The position numbers and the translations under genes were made by a program. Under the pieces are notes generated by a model. It searched no databases. It saw only the letters and a list, made by a program, of their open reading frames with translations, and was not told where the DNA came from. Source: Paenibacillus bovis (GTDB taxonomy: Bacteria; Bacillota; Bacilli; Paenibacillales; Paenibacillaceae). From it: a stretch of 64,000 bases of DNA. Every line of letters begins with the position of its first letter. The first letter of the stretch is position 1. Of this stretch, positions 17,428 to 27,101 are shown piece after piece. Location of the stretch: the NCBI RefSeq assembly GCF_001421015.2, contig NZ_CP013023.1, positions 62,001 through 126,000 on the forward strand, in the 5' to 3' direction.

Positions 17428-18867
17428 ATGATGGCTTACCAGGACTTTCGTGATTTTCTGAATACACTGCAAAAAGAAGGACAGCTGCTGAACGTCGACG
17501 AGCAGGTCAATCTGGAACCGGATATTTCCGCTGCCACACGGGCGCTGAACAATCTGGGAGATAAATCCCCTGCTCTGCTGTTCAACAATATCAACGGGTA
17601 CGAGAAAAATAAAACACAGATCGCGATGAACGTGATCGGCTCCTGGCCGAACCATGCGCTTATGATGGGCATGCCCAAAAATACGCCACTCAAAGAGCAA
17701 TTTTTCGAATTTGCCCGGCGGTATGATCAGTTCCCTGTGCCGGTACAGCGTGAAGAAACGGCTCCCTTCCATGAAGTGGAATTAACCGAGAATATCAATC
17801 TGTTCGATATCCTCCCTCTGTTCCGTCTTAATCAGGGAGACGGCGGTTTCTATATCGACAAAGCATGCGTGATCTCACGGGATCAGGAAGATCCTGAGCA
17901 TTTTGGCAAGCAAAATGTAGGTATCTATCGCCTGCAGGTTAAAGGCAAAGACCGTCTCGGTATTCAGCCGGTGCCGCAGCATGATATCGCGATCCATCTG
18001 CGTCAGGCCGAAGAACGCGGTCAGAATCTGCCGGTTGTTATAGCGCTGGGCTGTGAGCCTGTGATTACTACCGCGGCTGCTACTCCGCTCAAATACGATC
18101 AATCCGAATACGAAATGGCCGGTGCTATCCAGGGCGAGCCTTACCGGATCGTCAAAGCCAAAGATGCGGATCTGGATATTCCATGGGGCGCCGAGGTGGT
18201 GCTGGAAGGCGAAATCCTGTGCGGAGAACGTGAATTTGAAGGGCCTTTCGGTGAATTCACCGGCCACTATTCCGGCGGCCGCAGTATGCCGGTGATTCAG
18301 ATCAACCGTGTATATCATCGCCAAAATCCGATTTTTGAACATTTGTATATCGGTATGCCATGGACCGAGACGGACTATATGATCGGCGTCAATACCAGTG
18401 TGCCACTCTACCAGCAGCTCAAGGAAGCTTTCCCTAATGAAGTAGTAGCGGTCAATGCCATGTATACGCATGGTCTGGTCGCGATTATTTCGACCAAGCG
18501 CCGTTATGGCGGCTTTGCCAAAGCGGTCGGCATGCGCGCTCTGACAACGCCGCACGGTCTCGGATACTGCAAAGTGGTTATCGTCGTCGATGAGGATGTC
18601 GATCCATTTAACCTGCCACAGGTAATGTGGGCGATCTCGACCAAGCTGCATCCGAAGCATGATGCCGTGATTATTCCGGATCTGTCCGTGCTGCCGCTGG
18701 ACCCTGGCTCCAATCCGGCCGGTATTACCCACAAAATGATTCTCGATGCCACTACACCGCTCGCACCGGAGCAGCGTGGTCACTATTCCCAGCCGCTTGA
18801 TTCCCCTCCGGGTGTCGACCAATGGGAAAAGAAAATTATCGACCTGCTGAATCGCCAACAGTCCTGA
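17428..18867 (+). CDS. bsdC: UbiD-type non-oxidative hydroxyarylic acid decarboxylase, subunit C
   Basis: The 479-residue protein is a full-length UbiD enzyme. Conserved blocks include INGYEKNKTQIAMNVIGSW, the EGPFGEFTGHYSGG motif (about 270-285) with the Arg-Glu-Glu-type catalytic acids, and VVIVVDEDVDPFNLPQVMWA. It uses prenylated FMN supplied by BsdB for reversible decarboxylation of aromatic acids. The BsdBCD type acts on vanillate and 4-hydroxybenzoate. Two adjacent ATG codons (17428 and 17431) follow AAAGGAG, and either is possible. The neighbours bsdB and bsdD and the divergent LysR gene support the phenolic-acid detoxification role. Confidence 0.94.
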   Translation: MMAYQDFRDFLNTLQKEGQLLNVDEQVNLEPDISAATRALNNLGDKSPALLFNNINGYEKNKTQIAMNVIGSWPNHALMMGMPKNTPLKEQFFEFARRYDQFPVPVQREETAPFHEVELTENINLFDILPLFRLNQGDGGFYIDKACVISRDQEDPEHFGKQNVGIYRLQVKGKDRLGIQPVPQHDIAIHLRQAEERGQNLPVVIALGCEPVITTAAATPLKYDQSEYEMAGAIQGEPYRIVKAKDADLDIPWGAEVVLEGEILCGEREFEGPFGEFTGHYSGGRSMPVIQINRVYHRQNPIFEHLYIGMPWTETDYMIGVNTSVPLYQQLKEAFPNEVVAVNAMYTHGLVAIISTKRRYGGFAKAVGMRALTTPHGLGYCKVVIVVDEDVDPFNLPQVMWAISTKLHPKHDAVIIPDLSVLPLDPGSNPAGITHKMILDATTPLAPEQRGHYSQPLDSPPGVDQWEKKIIDLLNRQQS

Positions 18868-18969
18868 TTCATCCTAGTTGCCGCGGAGTATAATCCTGCT
18901 TACCGCAGCACATGATCGTGCTCTCATTTATACGCATTCAACCACTTTACGAACAAGGAGTGTATTTCT

Positions 18970-19197
18970 ATGACTATCTGCCCTCGCTGCGGTTCGCAGC
19001 ATACAGAACAGGTCGCTGCCTCTCCGGTAGCCGGCGTATGGACGGTGCATATGTGCGCCACCTGCATCTTCACCTGGCGTTCGACCGAGCCGGAACATAT
19101 TACGAATCCGGATAAATATCTGCCTGCCTTCAAAGTTAACCAGGCAGACATTCCCCATGCAGCCCATGTACCGCCTATTCCGCCGCGTCTGGTTTAA
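18970..19197 (+). CDS. bsdD: Hydroxyarylic acid decarboxylase small subunit D
   Basis: This 75-residue protein matches the small BsdD/VdcD subunit. It has two CxxC pairs (CPRC near the start, CATC near the middle) typical of a zinc ribbon, followed by FTWRSTEPEHITNPDKYLPAFK, which is characteristic of the family. ACAAGGAGTG precedes the ATG. Subunit D is required for full activity of the bsdC enzyme in several Gram-positive systems, though its chemistry is unclear. It is the last gene of the operon, about 100 nt after bsdC and followed by a strong terminator. Confidence 0.9.
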   Translation: MTICPRCGSQHTEQVAASPVAGVWTVHMCATCIFTWRSTEPEHITNPDKYLPAFKVNQADIPHAAHVPPIPPRLV

Positions 19198-19250
19198 CAA
19201 GTATCCAGTATCTGCTCGCTGCTTGGCAGCTGTACATCTGAGATATAACA

Positions 19251-19283
19251 AAAAGCACCTGTCCCTAAGAGACAGGTGCTTTT
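19251..19283 (+). terminator. Terminator of bsdBCD
   Basis: AAAAGCACCTGTC and GACAGGTGCTTTT pair perfectly over 13 bp around a 7-nt loop, followed by TTTTT. Flanking A and T tracts make it usable from both sides, so it may also serve the converging small gene at 19360-19584. Confidence 0.85.
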
Positions 19284-19359
19284 TTCGTTGTATTCCTGTA
19301 TGGTAATCAGCTCGTGTGACTGATGACATGTAATGATTCGGTAGCTGGTAATCTACTTG

Positions 19360-19584
19360 TTAACCTACGTGCTTTTTATGTTTGGCTGAGTTTTCGAAAA
19401 AGTACAGGGACACCATATCTCCGATCGACAACAAAATAAATGCAACAATCGCTGTACCGATCGAATCTTCCATACTGGCCTGCAATCCGTAAAACCAGAA
19501 CAAAAGGATAACTACCGCCGGAATGACATTGCCCATCAGACGCTTTTTCAAAAATGCAGCAAAGGCTATAAACAGCCTATTCAT
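19360..19584 (-). CDS. Small two-helix membrane protein, unknown function
   Basis: The 74-residue product (MNRLFIAFAAFLKKRLMG...) has two hydrophobic helices (about 19-35 and 42-60) joined by the acidic loop SMEDSIG, and a basic C-terminal tail (KHKKHVG). I do not recognise the family. The ATG at 19584 is used because GGAGGG stands 6 nt upstream; a longer reading to 19638 has no ribosome site. It is a single gene that converges on the bsdBCD terminator. Confidence 0.6.
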   Translation of the reverse strand: MNRLFIAFAAFLKKRLMGNVIPAVVILLFWFYGLQASMEDSIGTAIVAFILLSIGDMVSLYFFENSAKHKKHVG

Positions 19585-20186
19585 GGTGAACCCTCCATAA
19601 GATGTAATGTGCTCCAGAATTTCATTTACCCCGGACAACGAATGTATAAACAGTAAAAAATGGTTTTTACAGGAAATTGTAAAATAAATATTAAAGTTGC
19701 TGTTACGTGGACGTTTTATTCGTTATCCATCTCGTGATTATCGCAGTATACAAGGCTTAGAATAGCCTCTCACCGCTATTGATGTATTTGCAGCAGAATC
19801 TCATTATTATGTATTTCCAACCCCAAAACCAGTGTATATTTTACCAAATCACAGCCGTATTTCTGTCGAAATTTAGCTATCTGCGCAGAAAGAGCGCTGC
19901 ACAGCCCAAACAGACCCTCTCCAGCGCTCTAGGTACTGGTGACAGCCTGCTATTGCGATAACATCATTATTCTGTATGAAGGCACAGCAGTGCCCGGGAA
20001 CGGACGTCGTGACAAATAAAATCCGGCTTGGTTACCATCAACGAAAACGAGCATGCACAGTTAAACTGGGGCGCGTAACCGGGCAGAGCCTTATTCCGTG
20101 GAATTACTCTTGTAGACGATTATGCCAGATGTTTTCAAAAAAACGCATTTTCAAATTTTATCAACAGTCATTATTTTTTGCAGCCC

Positions 20187-20256
<70 letters not shown>

Positions 20257-20457
20257 AATAAATGATGCCGGATGAATTCTATTTTATCCAATCCCTGGCG
20301 CTTTATGAAATGCGCATTGTATATACCATGTAAAAAAATAATACTTAATCCTACTTTTTAAAACGTTTCCGGCTGCTTATCCGTCTATATAGAGGGAAGA
20401 AGAACTCCATTTCCGCAAGCCTGGAGAAGAACCGGATTATTCAATATAAAAGAAAAG

Positions 20458-20478
20458 GCCTGATCGCTGGGATCAGGC
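20458..20478. terminator. Short GC hairpin, possible terminator remnant
   Basis: GCCTGATC and GATCAGGC pair over 8 bp with a 5-nt loop. It is preceded by an A tract (AAAA) but followed by TT only, so it would work best on the minus strand, where no gene precedes it. Function is doubtful. Confidence 0.35.
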
Positions 20479-20926
20479 TTCACTCGGTACTGCTCTATTA
20501 TTCAGGGAATGTTATTGGTGTTCTATGATATAAACTGCTGTACTACTTATGTGGTTAGGCTACTTGTACTGCTTACTTGCTACGATGAATCTACTGGCTA
20601 CGGTCTTGCTACAACTTGCTAAGCAATGCTCTACAATCTAATTTCACCGCTATGTCAAAAAGCTTCGTTCTTGTGTGGTTCATCCTCTGCCGCCCCCGCG
20701 GTATCGATCCAATGCGGTGAAATCATAGTGGCAGGTGAAACGTTACGGCAAATAGAGTGACAAGTCGAAGGTATCAGAATTCTATCTGTATGCTGCCTGA
20801 TTACCATCGCCTGTATGTCTATTATTGCAGCAGTTTACAAAAAACAGACTTATTTTTTTTGTAATCACTCCCTTTTTTTTCATGTAATGATTCTATTATG
20901 GAATTAATATGCGCAATTATGTAACG

Positions 20927-20994
20927 TTACCAAAAACGAACCCGGCAGCTTTTGAGTAACCTGTATAATAATAAAAATTATCTTTTTTTGGTAA
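20927..20994. promoter_or_regulatory. Inverted repeat TTACCAAAAA / TTTTTGGTAA flanking a -10-like hexamer
   Basis: Two perfect 10-bp inverted arms (20927-20936 and 20985-20994) lie 48 bp apart and bracket TATAAT at 20964-20969. They lie about 220-290 bp upstream of the first regulator gene. No good -35 is seen. The spacing suits a dimeric DNA-binding protein bridging a promoter, and the array's own HTH proteins are candidates. This is inference only. Confidence 0.3.
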
Positions 20995-21216
20995 AGTAAG
21001 GTGGAATCATCCATAGATATCTCTGCTAATAACGCATCTATGCTCTACTGTATCCGCGTATATAAAAGCAGAATAGATACAGATTCACCTATTTAGCAAA
21101 TAATTTTTGGAACGTATTAGATCGGTCACTACGTAAAAGGTGATATAGGTCGTACAATAAATGGCAGCTCTGAATATAGCAACGTCTATGTTAATTCAGG
21201 AAAAGAGGTGATCCGC

Positions 21217-22566
21217 GTGAATAATCTAATCACATTACGAACCGAACTAGAGCAGGAGATTGCACGGCAGGGTTATTCTCTGAGCAGCTTCAGCAAAGCC
21301 TCAGGAATCAACCGGGGAATTCTGAGCGCTACCCTGAACGGCAATCCTCCTAAACCCATGTCGATCAACCAGCTAGACCGGATGTCCGCTACTCTCGGTA
21401 AGCCCGAAGGCTGGCTGTATGAACAGTTTATAGAAGAAAGCTTTAGTGAGCAGGGCAAAGCCAATTGGCGTCGTATCCGGCCACTGCTGCTGCGATGTAT
21501 GGAGATTCATCGAAACGATTTGATCGAGCGTACCCTGTATCTGTTGATGGAAGACCCCAACCATGTTGGACACGTCTTCGAGCTGGCCGAAGAACAAGTC
21601 CAAGCTGGCGCTACAGTGGAAACGGTTCCTTTTTATAAATGTGTAATTGAGAATGAGCGGAATTACCAGTCGGAGCGTCTGGCGATCAGCCAGTATAGGA
21701 TTTTCCGGGCTTCTCTGGGGCATAATATTGAAGATAATCTGAAAGCGGCATTGATTTTCGAGCCATTTCGGCATCGGCTGCCGGATTATTTGAAGCTGGA
21801 TGCGCTGCTTAAACTGTCTATTGTAAATTATACCGTTCGAAATTGGGATATAGTTATCAAATTATCACAAGAGTTATATGACATATCCAGTCGTCTTCAT
21901 AAGCAAAAACTGCAAGCAAAAGAAAAAAGTAAAGAATTTAAAATTCCCTTTACTGAACGCCCTCTTATCGTGTACTACGGTCAAAGCCAGTTGATGCAAT
22001 TCGTTGCTAATGAACATTTGGAAGATTATGAAAAAGCAAGCGTGCATCTCAAAAAGTTCTCTAACCTTCACTGGTTTGAAGATGATCATCCTGAAAATCA
22101 AAAGTATATTGAACGCTTCGACTTCTTTGCTATGCTTAATGCGTTGAACCTAGAGATATTAACTGGCAATCAGGACAAATTAAATGAGTATTTTGATCTA
22201 CTAAAAAAATATCCTGAAGAAGTTCTACCTAGTCTTTTGATTATTATCAAAGCAGCCAATACTCATGATTACGACATTGACCATTTTCTTACTTATTATG
22301 ACGATATCATCTATCCAGAAGATATTATGGAATTTTTATTTAGTGAACAGGATGGCAATCGACTTTACTATGAGGTCTCAGTAGGAATTACTCGGTACGT
22401 CAACATGTATTATCAATTGGCTATCTATCACTGTAATCGCAAAATGTACGATGAAAAACTGGAGAAGGTTCTATATAGGTTGGAATCCACTGTCGAAAAA
22501 TACAATCGTGGACGGATTATGGATTGCCTTAACCTTTTCAAAAAATTAAGAGAATTCACAAAATAG
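21217..22566 (+). CDS. AimR/Alo-like RRNPP-type regulator 1 (HTH plus TPR-like sensor)
   Basis: This protein of about 449 residues has an N-terminal HTH of XRE type (residues 5-60, SLSSFSKASGINRGILSATLN) followed by an all-helical region of degenerate TPR-like repeats to the C-terminus. The central RPLIVYYGQSQL block and the C-terminal YNRGRIMDCL block recur in all or most paralogs. The architecture is that of RRNPP peptide-sensing regulators, and by size and layout it resembles AimR and the Alo receptors reported from Paenibacillus. The GTG at 21217 follows AAGAGGTG by 6 nt; a GTG at 21208 is the alternative. The 3' half is more AT-rich than the 5' half. No peptide gene is visible at its end. 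Confidence 0.75.
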   Translation: MNNLITLRTELEQEIARQGYSLSSFSKASGINRGILSATLNGNPPKPMSINQLDRMSATLGKPEGWLYEQFIEESFSEQGKANWRRIRPLLLRCMEIHRNDLIERTLYLLMEDPNHVGHVFELAEEQVQAGATVETVPFYKCVIENERNYQSERLAISQYRIFRASLGHNIEDNLKAALIFEPFRHRLPDYLKLDALLKLSIVNYTVRNWDIVIKLSQELYDISSRLHKQKLQAKEKSKEFKIPFTERPLIVYYGQSQLMQFVANEHLEDYEKASVHLKKFSNLHWFEDDHPENQKYIERFDFFAMLNALNLEILTGNQDKLNEYFDLLKKYPEEVLPSLLIIIKAANTHDYDIDHFLTYYDDIIYPEDIMEFLFSEQDGNRLYYEVSVGITRYVNMYYQLAIYHCNRKMYDEKLEKVLYRLESTVEKYNRGRIMDCLNLFKKLREFTK

Positions 22567-22629
22567 CAGCATGAATAAGACAATATGGTTACTACACTCT
22601 ACAGAATGCGTAGAGTACGAGGTGAAAAC

Positions 22630-23994
22630 ATGACGCAATTAAAAACCCTGCGACACGAATTAGAGAAAGAGATCCTTCAGCGGGGTTACAGTCTGAGCAG
22701 CTTTAGCCGTCTATCCGGTGTGAATCGCGGCGTATTAAGTGCTACGCTTAATAGCAAAATTCCCAAACCTATCTCCATCCATCAGCTGGATCAGATGAAT
22801 CTGGCTTTAGATAAACCTCCAGGTTGGCTATACGATTTATTTATTGAAGAATGCTTTTCTGCAGAGGAAAAGTCCAATTGGCGGCGTGTTCGCTCACTAA
22901 TCATACGCTGTGTAGAATTGCAGCGAAGTGACCTGATAAATCGTATCTTATATTTACTTTTGGACGATCCATCTTATATCGACGAGGTATTTCGTCTCGC
23001 CGAGAACCTGATCCAAAAAGAAGAAAATCTGGCGATTCTACTATACAAATACGTTATTGAATACGAGCGTAATTCACACTCTGAACGTCTTGCTGTGAGT
23101 CATTATCGTATCTTTAAATCATTGATTGGAAATAATATCGAAACCAACCTGAAGGCAGCTTTAACTTTTGCTCCTCACCGCAATCTTCTACCGGTTCCGA
23201 TGCAGTTGGATGCCTTGCTAAAACTTGCTAATATTTATTACTCACTGCAAGATTGGGAGCAGGCGGTAAACATGGCAGATGAGCTTTACCGACTTAGCTC
23301 CAAGGCATATCAACTAAGAATGCAAGCCAGACAAAATCATGGAGTCATTCCTTTTCTTGATCTGGAACGACCTCTTGTTGTGTATTATGGACAGGGATTA
23401 TTACTTAAATGTGCTGTATACGAAGAAGAAGAAAAGTATGACAAAGCACAGATATATGTAGATTTATTTGCAGATTTGCAATGGTTTGAGGATGAGCATG
23501 CCGAGAACCAATACTATATTGATCGTTTTCGATTCTACTCCATAATTCATACTATGAATCTGGAACTGCTAACCGGCAAGGAACAGGTACTCGACAGGTA
23601 CCTTCAGATTCTGGAACAGCATCCACAGGAAGTTTTGCCTTCTACGTTAATCATTATCGAAGCAGCCAACAAATATGGCTACAATGTTGACCCACTGCTT
23701 AGTCGCTATGAAGATATTATTTATCCTGCTGATATTCTGGATTATCTTATAGCAGGAAGCAAAGCCAGATACAACTATCAGGACGTGACCATAGGTATTA
23801 ACCGATATATAGACCTCTATTATCAATTGGCTATCTATTACTGCGATCGGAACGTATACGACGAACGGCTGGAAAAAATCCTGTATACACTCGAATCTAC
23901 AATTGAGCAGTATAATCGTGGACGCATTATGGACTGCCTTCATCTTTTCAAAAGGCTCCGTAAATTAACCGAGTCCTTGGAAAAACAAGTATAA
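22630..23994 (+). CDS. AimR/Alo-like RRNPP-type regulator 2
   Basis: This 454-residue paralog of the first regulator lies only 63 nt downstream. The HTH is SLSSFSRLSGVNRGVLSATLN, and the sensor part carries the RPLVVYYGQGLL and YNRGRIMDCLHLFKRLRKL blocks. The ATG at 22630 is supported by GAGGTG six bases before it; an upstream in-frame start at 22585 lacks a site. The helix predicted to read DNA differs from copy 1 at only a few positions, while the helical sensor is much more diverged, so it probably recognises related DNA but a different ligand. It may be co-transcribed with copy 1. Confidence 0.75.
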   Translation: MTQLKTLRHELEKEILQRGYSLSSFSRLSGVNRGVLSATLNSKIPKPISIHQLDQMNLALDKPPGWLYDLFIEECFSAEEKSNWRRVRSLIIRCVELQRSDLINRILYLLLDDPSYIDEVFRLAENLIQKEENLAILLYKYVIEYERNSHSERLAVSHYRIFKSLIGNNIETNLKAALTFAPHRNLLPVPMQLDALLKLANIYYSLQDWEQAVNMADELYRLSSKAYQLRMQARQNHGVIPFLDLERPLVVYYGQGLLLKCAVYEEEEKYDKAQIYVDLFADLQWFEDEHAENQYYIDRFRFYSIIHTMNLELLTGKEQVLDRYLQILEQHPQEVLPSTLIIIEAANKYGYNVDPLLSRYEDIIYPADILDYLIAGSKARYNYQDVTIGINRYIDLYYQLAIYYCDRNVYDERLEKILYTLESTIEQYNRGRIMDCLHLFKRLRKLTESLEKQV

Positions 23995-24145
23995 GGTATT
24001 ACTCTATATCTATACTTTAGCGATTCAACACAGGATTGGGGTAAAATCTTCAGGTACTAAGTTATCAAATCCTTGGTATGTCATTTCTACTACAAATGTC
24101 ATTATTGCATAAGTTGTCTTTCTGTAAGAAAAGGGGAGATCCAAA

Positions 24146-25516
24146 GTGAACCGTATCCTGACCGTTCGTGAAATCTTGACAAAAGAAATGCGTTCACAAT
24201 ACTACACCATTAATTCTTTTAGCAAAGCATCCGGAATTAATAGAGGTGTGTTAAGCGCCACTATAAATGCTGATCCACCTCGCCCCATTTCAGTGAATCA
24301 ACTCGATCGCATGGGAGAGACACTGGGTAAGCCGGAAGGATGGCTTTATGAACAATTTATTGAAGAAGCCTTTTTGCAGGATACCAAAGTGAATTGGAGA
24401 AGGGCACGTCCCTTGCTCCTTCGCTGTATACAACTAAATCGCATTGAACTCATAGACAAAATAATGGATTGGATAATGAAAGATGTATCTTATCTGTCCC
24501 AGATTTTCGAATTAGCAGAGCAGTTAACAGCTGATAGCCAACTGCGAGGTGCCCTTCCTCTCTATAGGAATATTATTCAATATGAGCGGAGTTACCAGTC
24601 AGAGCAATTAGCAGTCAGCCAATATCGTATCTTCCAGGCTGCAGCTGGAGAAATGATTGGTCAGAGTTTCAAAGCTGCGCTGATATTCCAGCCTTATTGT
24701 GCCCATTTGCCTGAGCATTTAATGCTGGACGCTCTTCTTAAGCTCTCCAATATTTATTTTACAGTCAAAGACTGGGAAGCCATGTCCGACTGTGCCGACA
24801 AATTAATGGAACTTAGTCACTCTATATATGCTCGCGAATATAAGCATCAATCAGCAAAGCATCGTACTCTCCACGTCAATACCAGTCGGCCTCTGGTTGT
24901 TTACTATGGTCAAAGTTATTTGATTAAGTTTACGGCTGCCGAATTCACCCAGAATTATCAGGAAGCAAATGATTACCTTTCCAAATTCTCGGATTTAAGC
25001 TGGTTTGAAGGGCTGGATGAGGAAGGACGTAATGAAGTCGCAAAGTTTACAATGTATGCGGATATAAACTCCCTGAATATCGAACTGCTGCAAGGCAACC
25101 ATAACGTATTACCTGAATACAAAGAACTTTTATTCAAGTATCCTGGTGAAATTTTGGCCAGTGTGAATGTGATCTTGTACGCGGCTAATCTGCATGGATT
25201 TAACGTAGGCGACATTCTGGAGACTTTTCACGAACATATCTATTCATTCGATTCGGTCAATTTAATAGCAAGGTTTGAAACAGTAGAACATAATTATAAA
25301 GATCTATCGATAGGAGTTAGCCGCTATATCAATCTGTATTATGAACTTGCTGTATATCACTTTGACCAGAAATTGTATAACCATGACTTGGAAGCTATTT
25401 TGAATATATTGGAGCATGTTGTTCAAAACTATAGCTACGAGCATATATTAAACAGCCATACCCTTTTGCAAAAAATCAGAGAGATGAATTCAAATTTATT
25501 CACACCATATAAGTGA
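24146..25516 (+). CDS. AimR/Alo-like RRNPP-type regulator 3
   Basis: The 456-residue paralog begins at a GTG 8 nt after AAGGGGAG. The HTH reads TINSFSKASGINRGVLSATIN, followed by the PPRPISVNQLDRM and GWLYEQFIEEAF segments shared across the array. The helical sensor includes RPLVVYYGQSYLIKF and DLSWFEGLDEEGRNEVAKF; copies 4 and 5 share the second block as GLDEAGKKEVHKF and GLDEDGEKEVHKL. Copies 3-5 thus look like one subgroup, separate from 1 and 2, which have EDDHPENQ/EDEHAENQ there. A 151-bp gap precedes it, enough for its own promoter. No cognate peptide gene is seen. Confidence 0.75.
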   Translation: MNRILTVREILTKEMRSQYYTINSFSKASGINRGVLSATINADPPRPISVNQLDRMGETLGKPEGWLYEQFIEEAFLQDTKVNWRRARPLLLRCIQLNRIELIDKIMDWIMKDVSYLSQIFELAEQLTADSQLRGALPLYRNIIQYERSYQSEQLAVSQYRIFQAAAGEMIGQSFKAALIFQPYCAHLPEHLMLDALLKLSNIYFTVKDWEAMSDCADKLMELSHSIYAREYKHQSAKHRTLHVNTSRPLVVYYGQSYLIKFTAAEFTQNYQEANDYLSKFSDLSWFEGLDEEGRNEVAKFTMYADINSLNIELLQGNHNVLPEYKELLFKYPGEILASVNVILYAANLHGFNVGDILETFHEHIYSFDSVNLIARFETVEHNYKDLSIGVSRYINLYYELAVYHFDQKLYNHDLEAILNILEHVVQNYSYEHILNSHTLLQKIREMNSNLFTPYK

Positions 25517-25558
25517 TCTGGCACCTATATGTAAAACAAGCTGTTGGAGATGATAATT

Positions 25559-26908
25559 GTGCAGCAGGCTTACTGTTTGAACCATATAATCAAAAAAGAA
25601 ATTCGGCAGCAAGGCTTCTCCTCGATCAGTCATTTCAGTAAAGTATCCGGCATCAATAGAGGCGTATTAAGCGCTACGCTGAACGAACATTCACCCAAAT
25701 CCATTTCGATTCAGCAGCTCGATCAGATGAGCAAAGCGCTGCACAAGCCTCCAGGCTGGCTGTATGATGAATTTCTCATGGAGTCTTTCCCATCCAACGA
25801 TAAACTGAACTGGCGCAAGCTAAAGCCTTTTCTGGTACGCTGTATACAGCTGAACAGAACGGCTAATCTTCATGCCCTGCTGGATAGGCTCGCTTCCCTT
25901 CCCGGGCAGCTTAATCACATATTTGAACTAGCCGAAGAGCTGGTGCAGGAGAACGATTATATAGCTATTCGTGACTTGTATGAGACGATTATCCGTCATG
26001 AAAAGGATCATCATTCCGAGAAGCTCGCTATCAGCCATTATCGTATATTTAATATGGAGATCGGGCTGGATCTAGAGAAAAATTATCGGGTAGCTATCAG
26101 CTTTGAGCCGTTTTATCAGAAGCTGCCTATCCATCTGAAACTGGATGCGCTGCTGCAGCTTGCTTTTCATTCGTATATTTTGCAGGATTGGGAACGGGTC
26201 AAAAAGTATGCTGTCGAGCTGCATCAATTGTCCCGTTCGCTTTATGAGCAGTTGTACACTCAAGAATCGACTGGCGAATCGGCTGTTCTCTCTTCCCTGC
26301 TTCGGCCTTTGGTTGTCTATTATGGGCAGAGTTACTTACTGCGCTTTTGTTCGCTTGAACTTGAAGGAAAGTATGAAGAAGCTCGACAATATCTGGAGCC
26401 ATTCAGAGACCTGAGCTGGTTTCGCGGCCTGGACGAAGCTGGCAAAAAAGAAGTACACAAATTCAGTCTGTACGCCAAGTTCAACGAATACAATCTTGAA
26501 CTGCTGCAAGGTAATCAACAAGCACTTCCTCGTTACCTGAAGCTTATGGAAGAACATCCTCTGGAGATCCTTCCGAGTCTGTTCATCCTGCTCAAAGCAA
26601 GCAATATTCACTACTGGAATATCGATCCTGTACTTGCCCAGTATGAGGACGTGATTTATCCTGCAGATATGCTGGAAAGTATTAATATTCGGCAGTCCTA
26701 TACGGCTCAAGCTGACTTGAATCGCCATGTTCATATTTATTACCAACTGGCACTGTATCACCTTAATCGTGGCAAGCCGCTGGAGCAGTTGGATGTCATT
26801 TTATCCGCTATGGAAGAGACGATTAAGAACTTTAATAACTCCAGAATTGTGGATTGTCTGGCCTTGCTGCATAAGTTACAGACGATTCCTAAAATGGAAA
26901 CCAAATAA
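25559..26908 (+). CDS. AimR/Alo-like RRNPP-type regulator 4
   Basis: This paralog of about 449 residues follows copy 3 after 42 nt. The GTG at 25559 aligns with the other N-termini and follows GGAG; a TTG at 25544 and an ATG at 25550 are in-frame alternatives. The HTH is SISHFSKVSGINRGVLSATLN, and the sensor has RPLVVYYGQSYLLRF and GLDEAGKKEVHKF. The gene is less AT-rich than copy 5. It is followed by its own terminator at 26923-26949, which ends the transcript containing copies 3 and 4. No exported peptide frame is visible before that terminator. Confidence 0.75.
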   Translation: MQQAYCLNHIIKKEIRQQGFSSISHFSKVSGINRGVLSATLNEHSPKSISIQQLDQMSKALHKPPGWLYDEFLMESFPSNDKLNWRKLKPFLVRCIQLNRTANLHALLDRLASLPGQLNHIFELAEELVQENDYIAIRDLYETIIRHEKDHHSEKLAISHYRIFNMEIGLDLEKNYRVAISFEPFYQKLPIHLKLDALLQLAFHSYILQDWERVKKYAVELHQLSRSLYEQLYTQESTGESAVLSSLLRPLVVYYGQSYLLRFCSLELEGKYEEARQYLEPFRDLSWFRGLDEAGKKEVHKFSLYAKFNEYNLELLQGNQQALPRYLKLMEEHPLEILPSLFILLKASNIHYWNIDPVLAQYEDVIYPADMLESINIRQSYTAQADLNRHVHIYYQLALYHLNRGKPLEQLDVILSAMEETIKNFNNSRIVDCLALLHKLQTIPKMETK

Positions 26909-26922
26909 CCATTTCATTTCCC

Positions 26923-26949
26923 GCCGTCTATCCTCCGTGATAAGACGGC
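26923..26949 (+). terminator. Terminator after regulator 4
   Basis: GCCGTCT and AGACGGC pair over 7 bp with a 13-nt loop, followed by TTTTG. It lies 14 nt past the stop of regulator 4 and isolates regulator 5 and its peptide gene as a separate unit. Confidence 0.65.
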
Positions 26950-27101
26950 TTTTGATTTATGATACCTAAATTTGTACCAATCCATTAAAAGTAATTGACC
27001 GCAGTTCAAAGCCTAATATATAATGTAATAAATTTGAAGATCATGGGTTTACTGGGGCGCAACAAACGGGAAACTTTCGGAATAAAGGGGTGTGTTCGGT
27101 T

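Noticed and set aside
17875..18858. 327-codon open frame on the minus strand opposite bsdC
   Set aside because: It is a mirror of the bsdC coding frame: no ribosome site, no family features, and bsdC is unmistakable on the plus strand.
22571..22633. 20-codon frame between regulators 1 and 2 as a pheromone gene
   Set aside because: No hydrophobic signal and no ribosome site; its stop only coincides with the ATGA of the next start.
24078..24149. 23-codon frame before regulator 3 as a pheromone gene
   Set aside because: No ribosome site, weak hydrophobic part and a basic tail; the overlap with the GTGA start is a chance effect.
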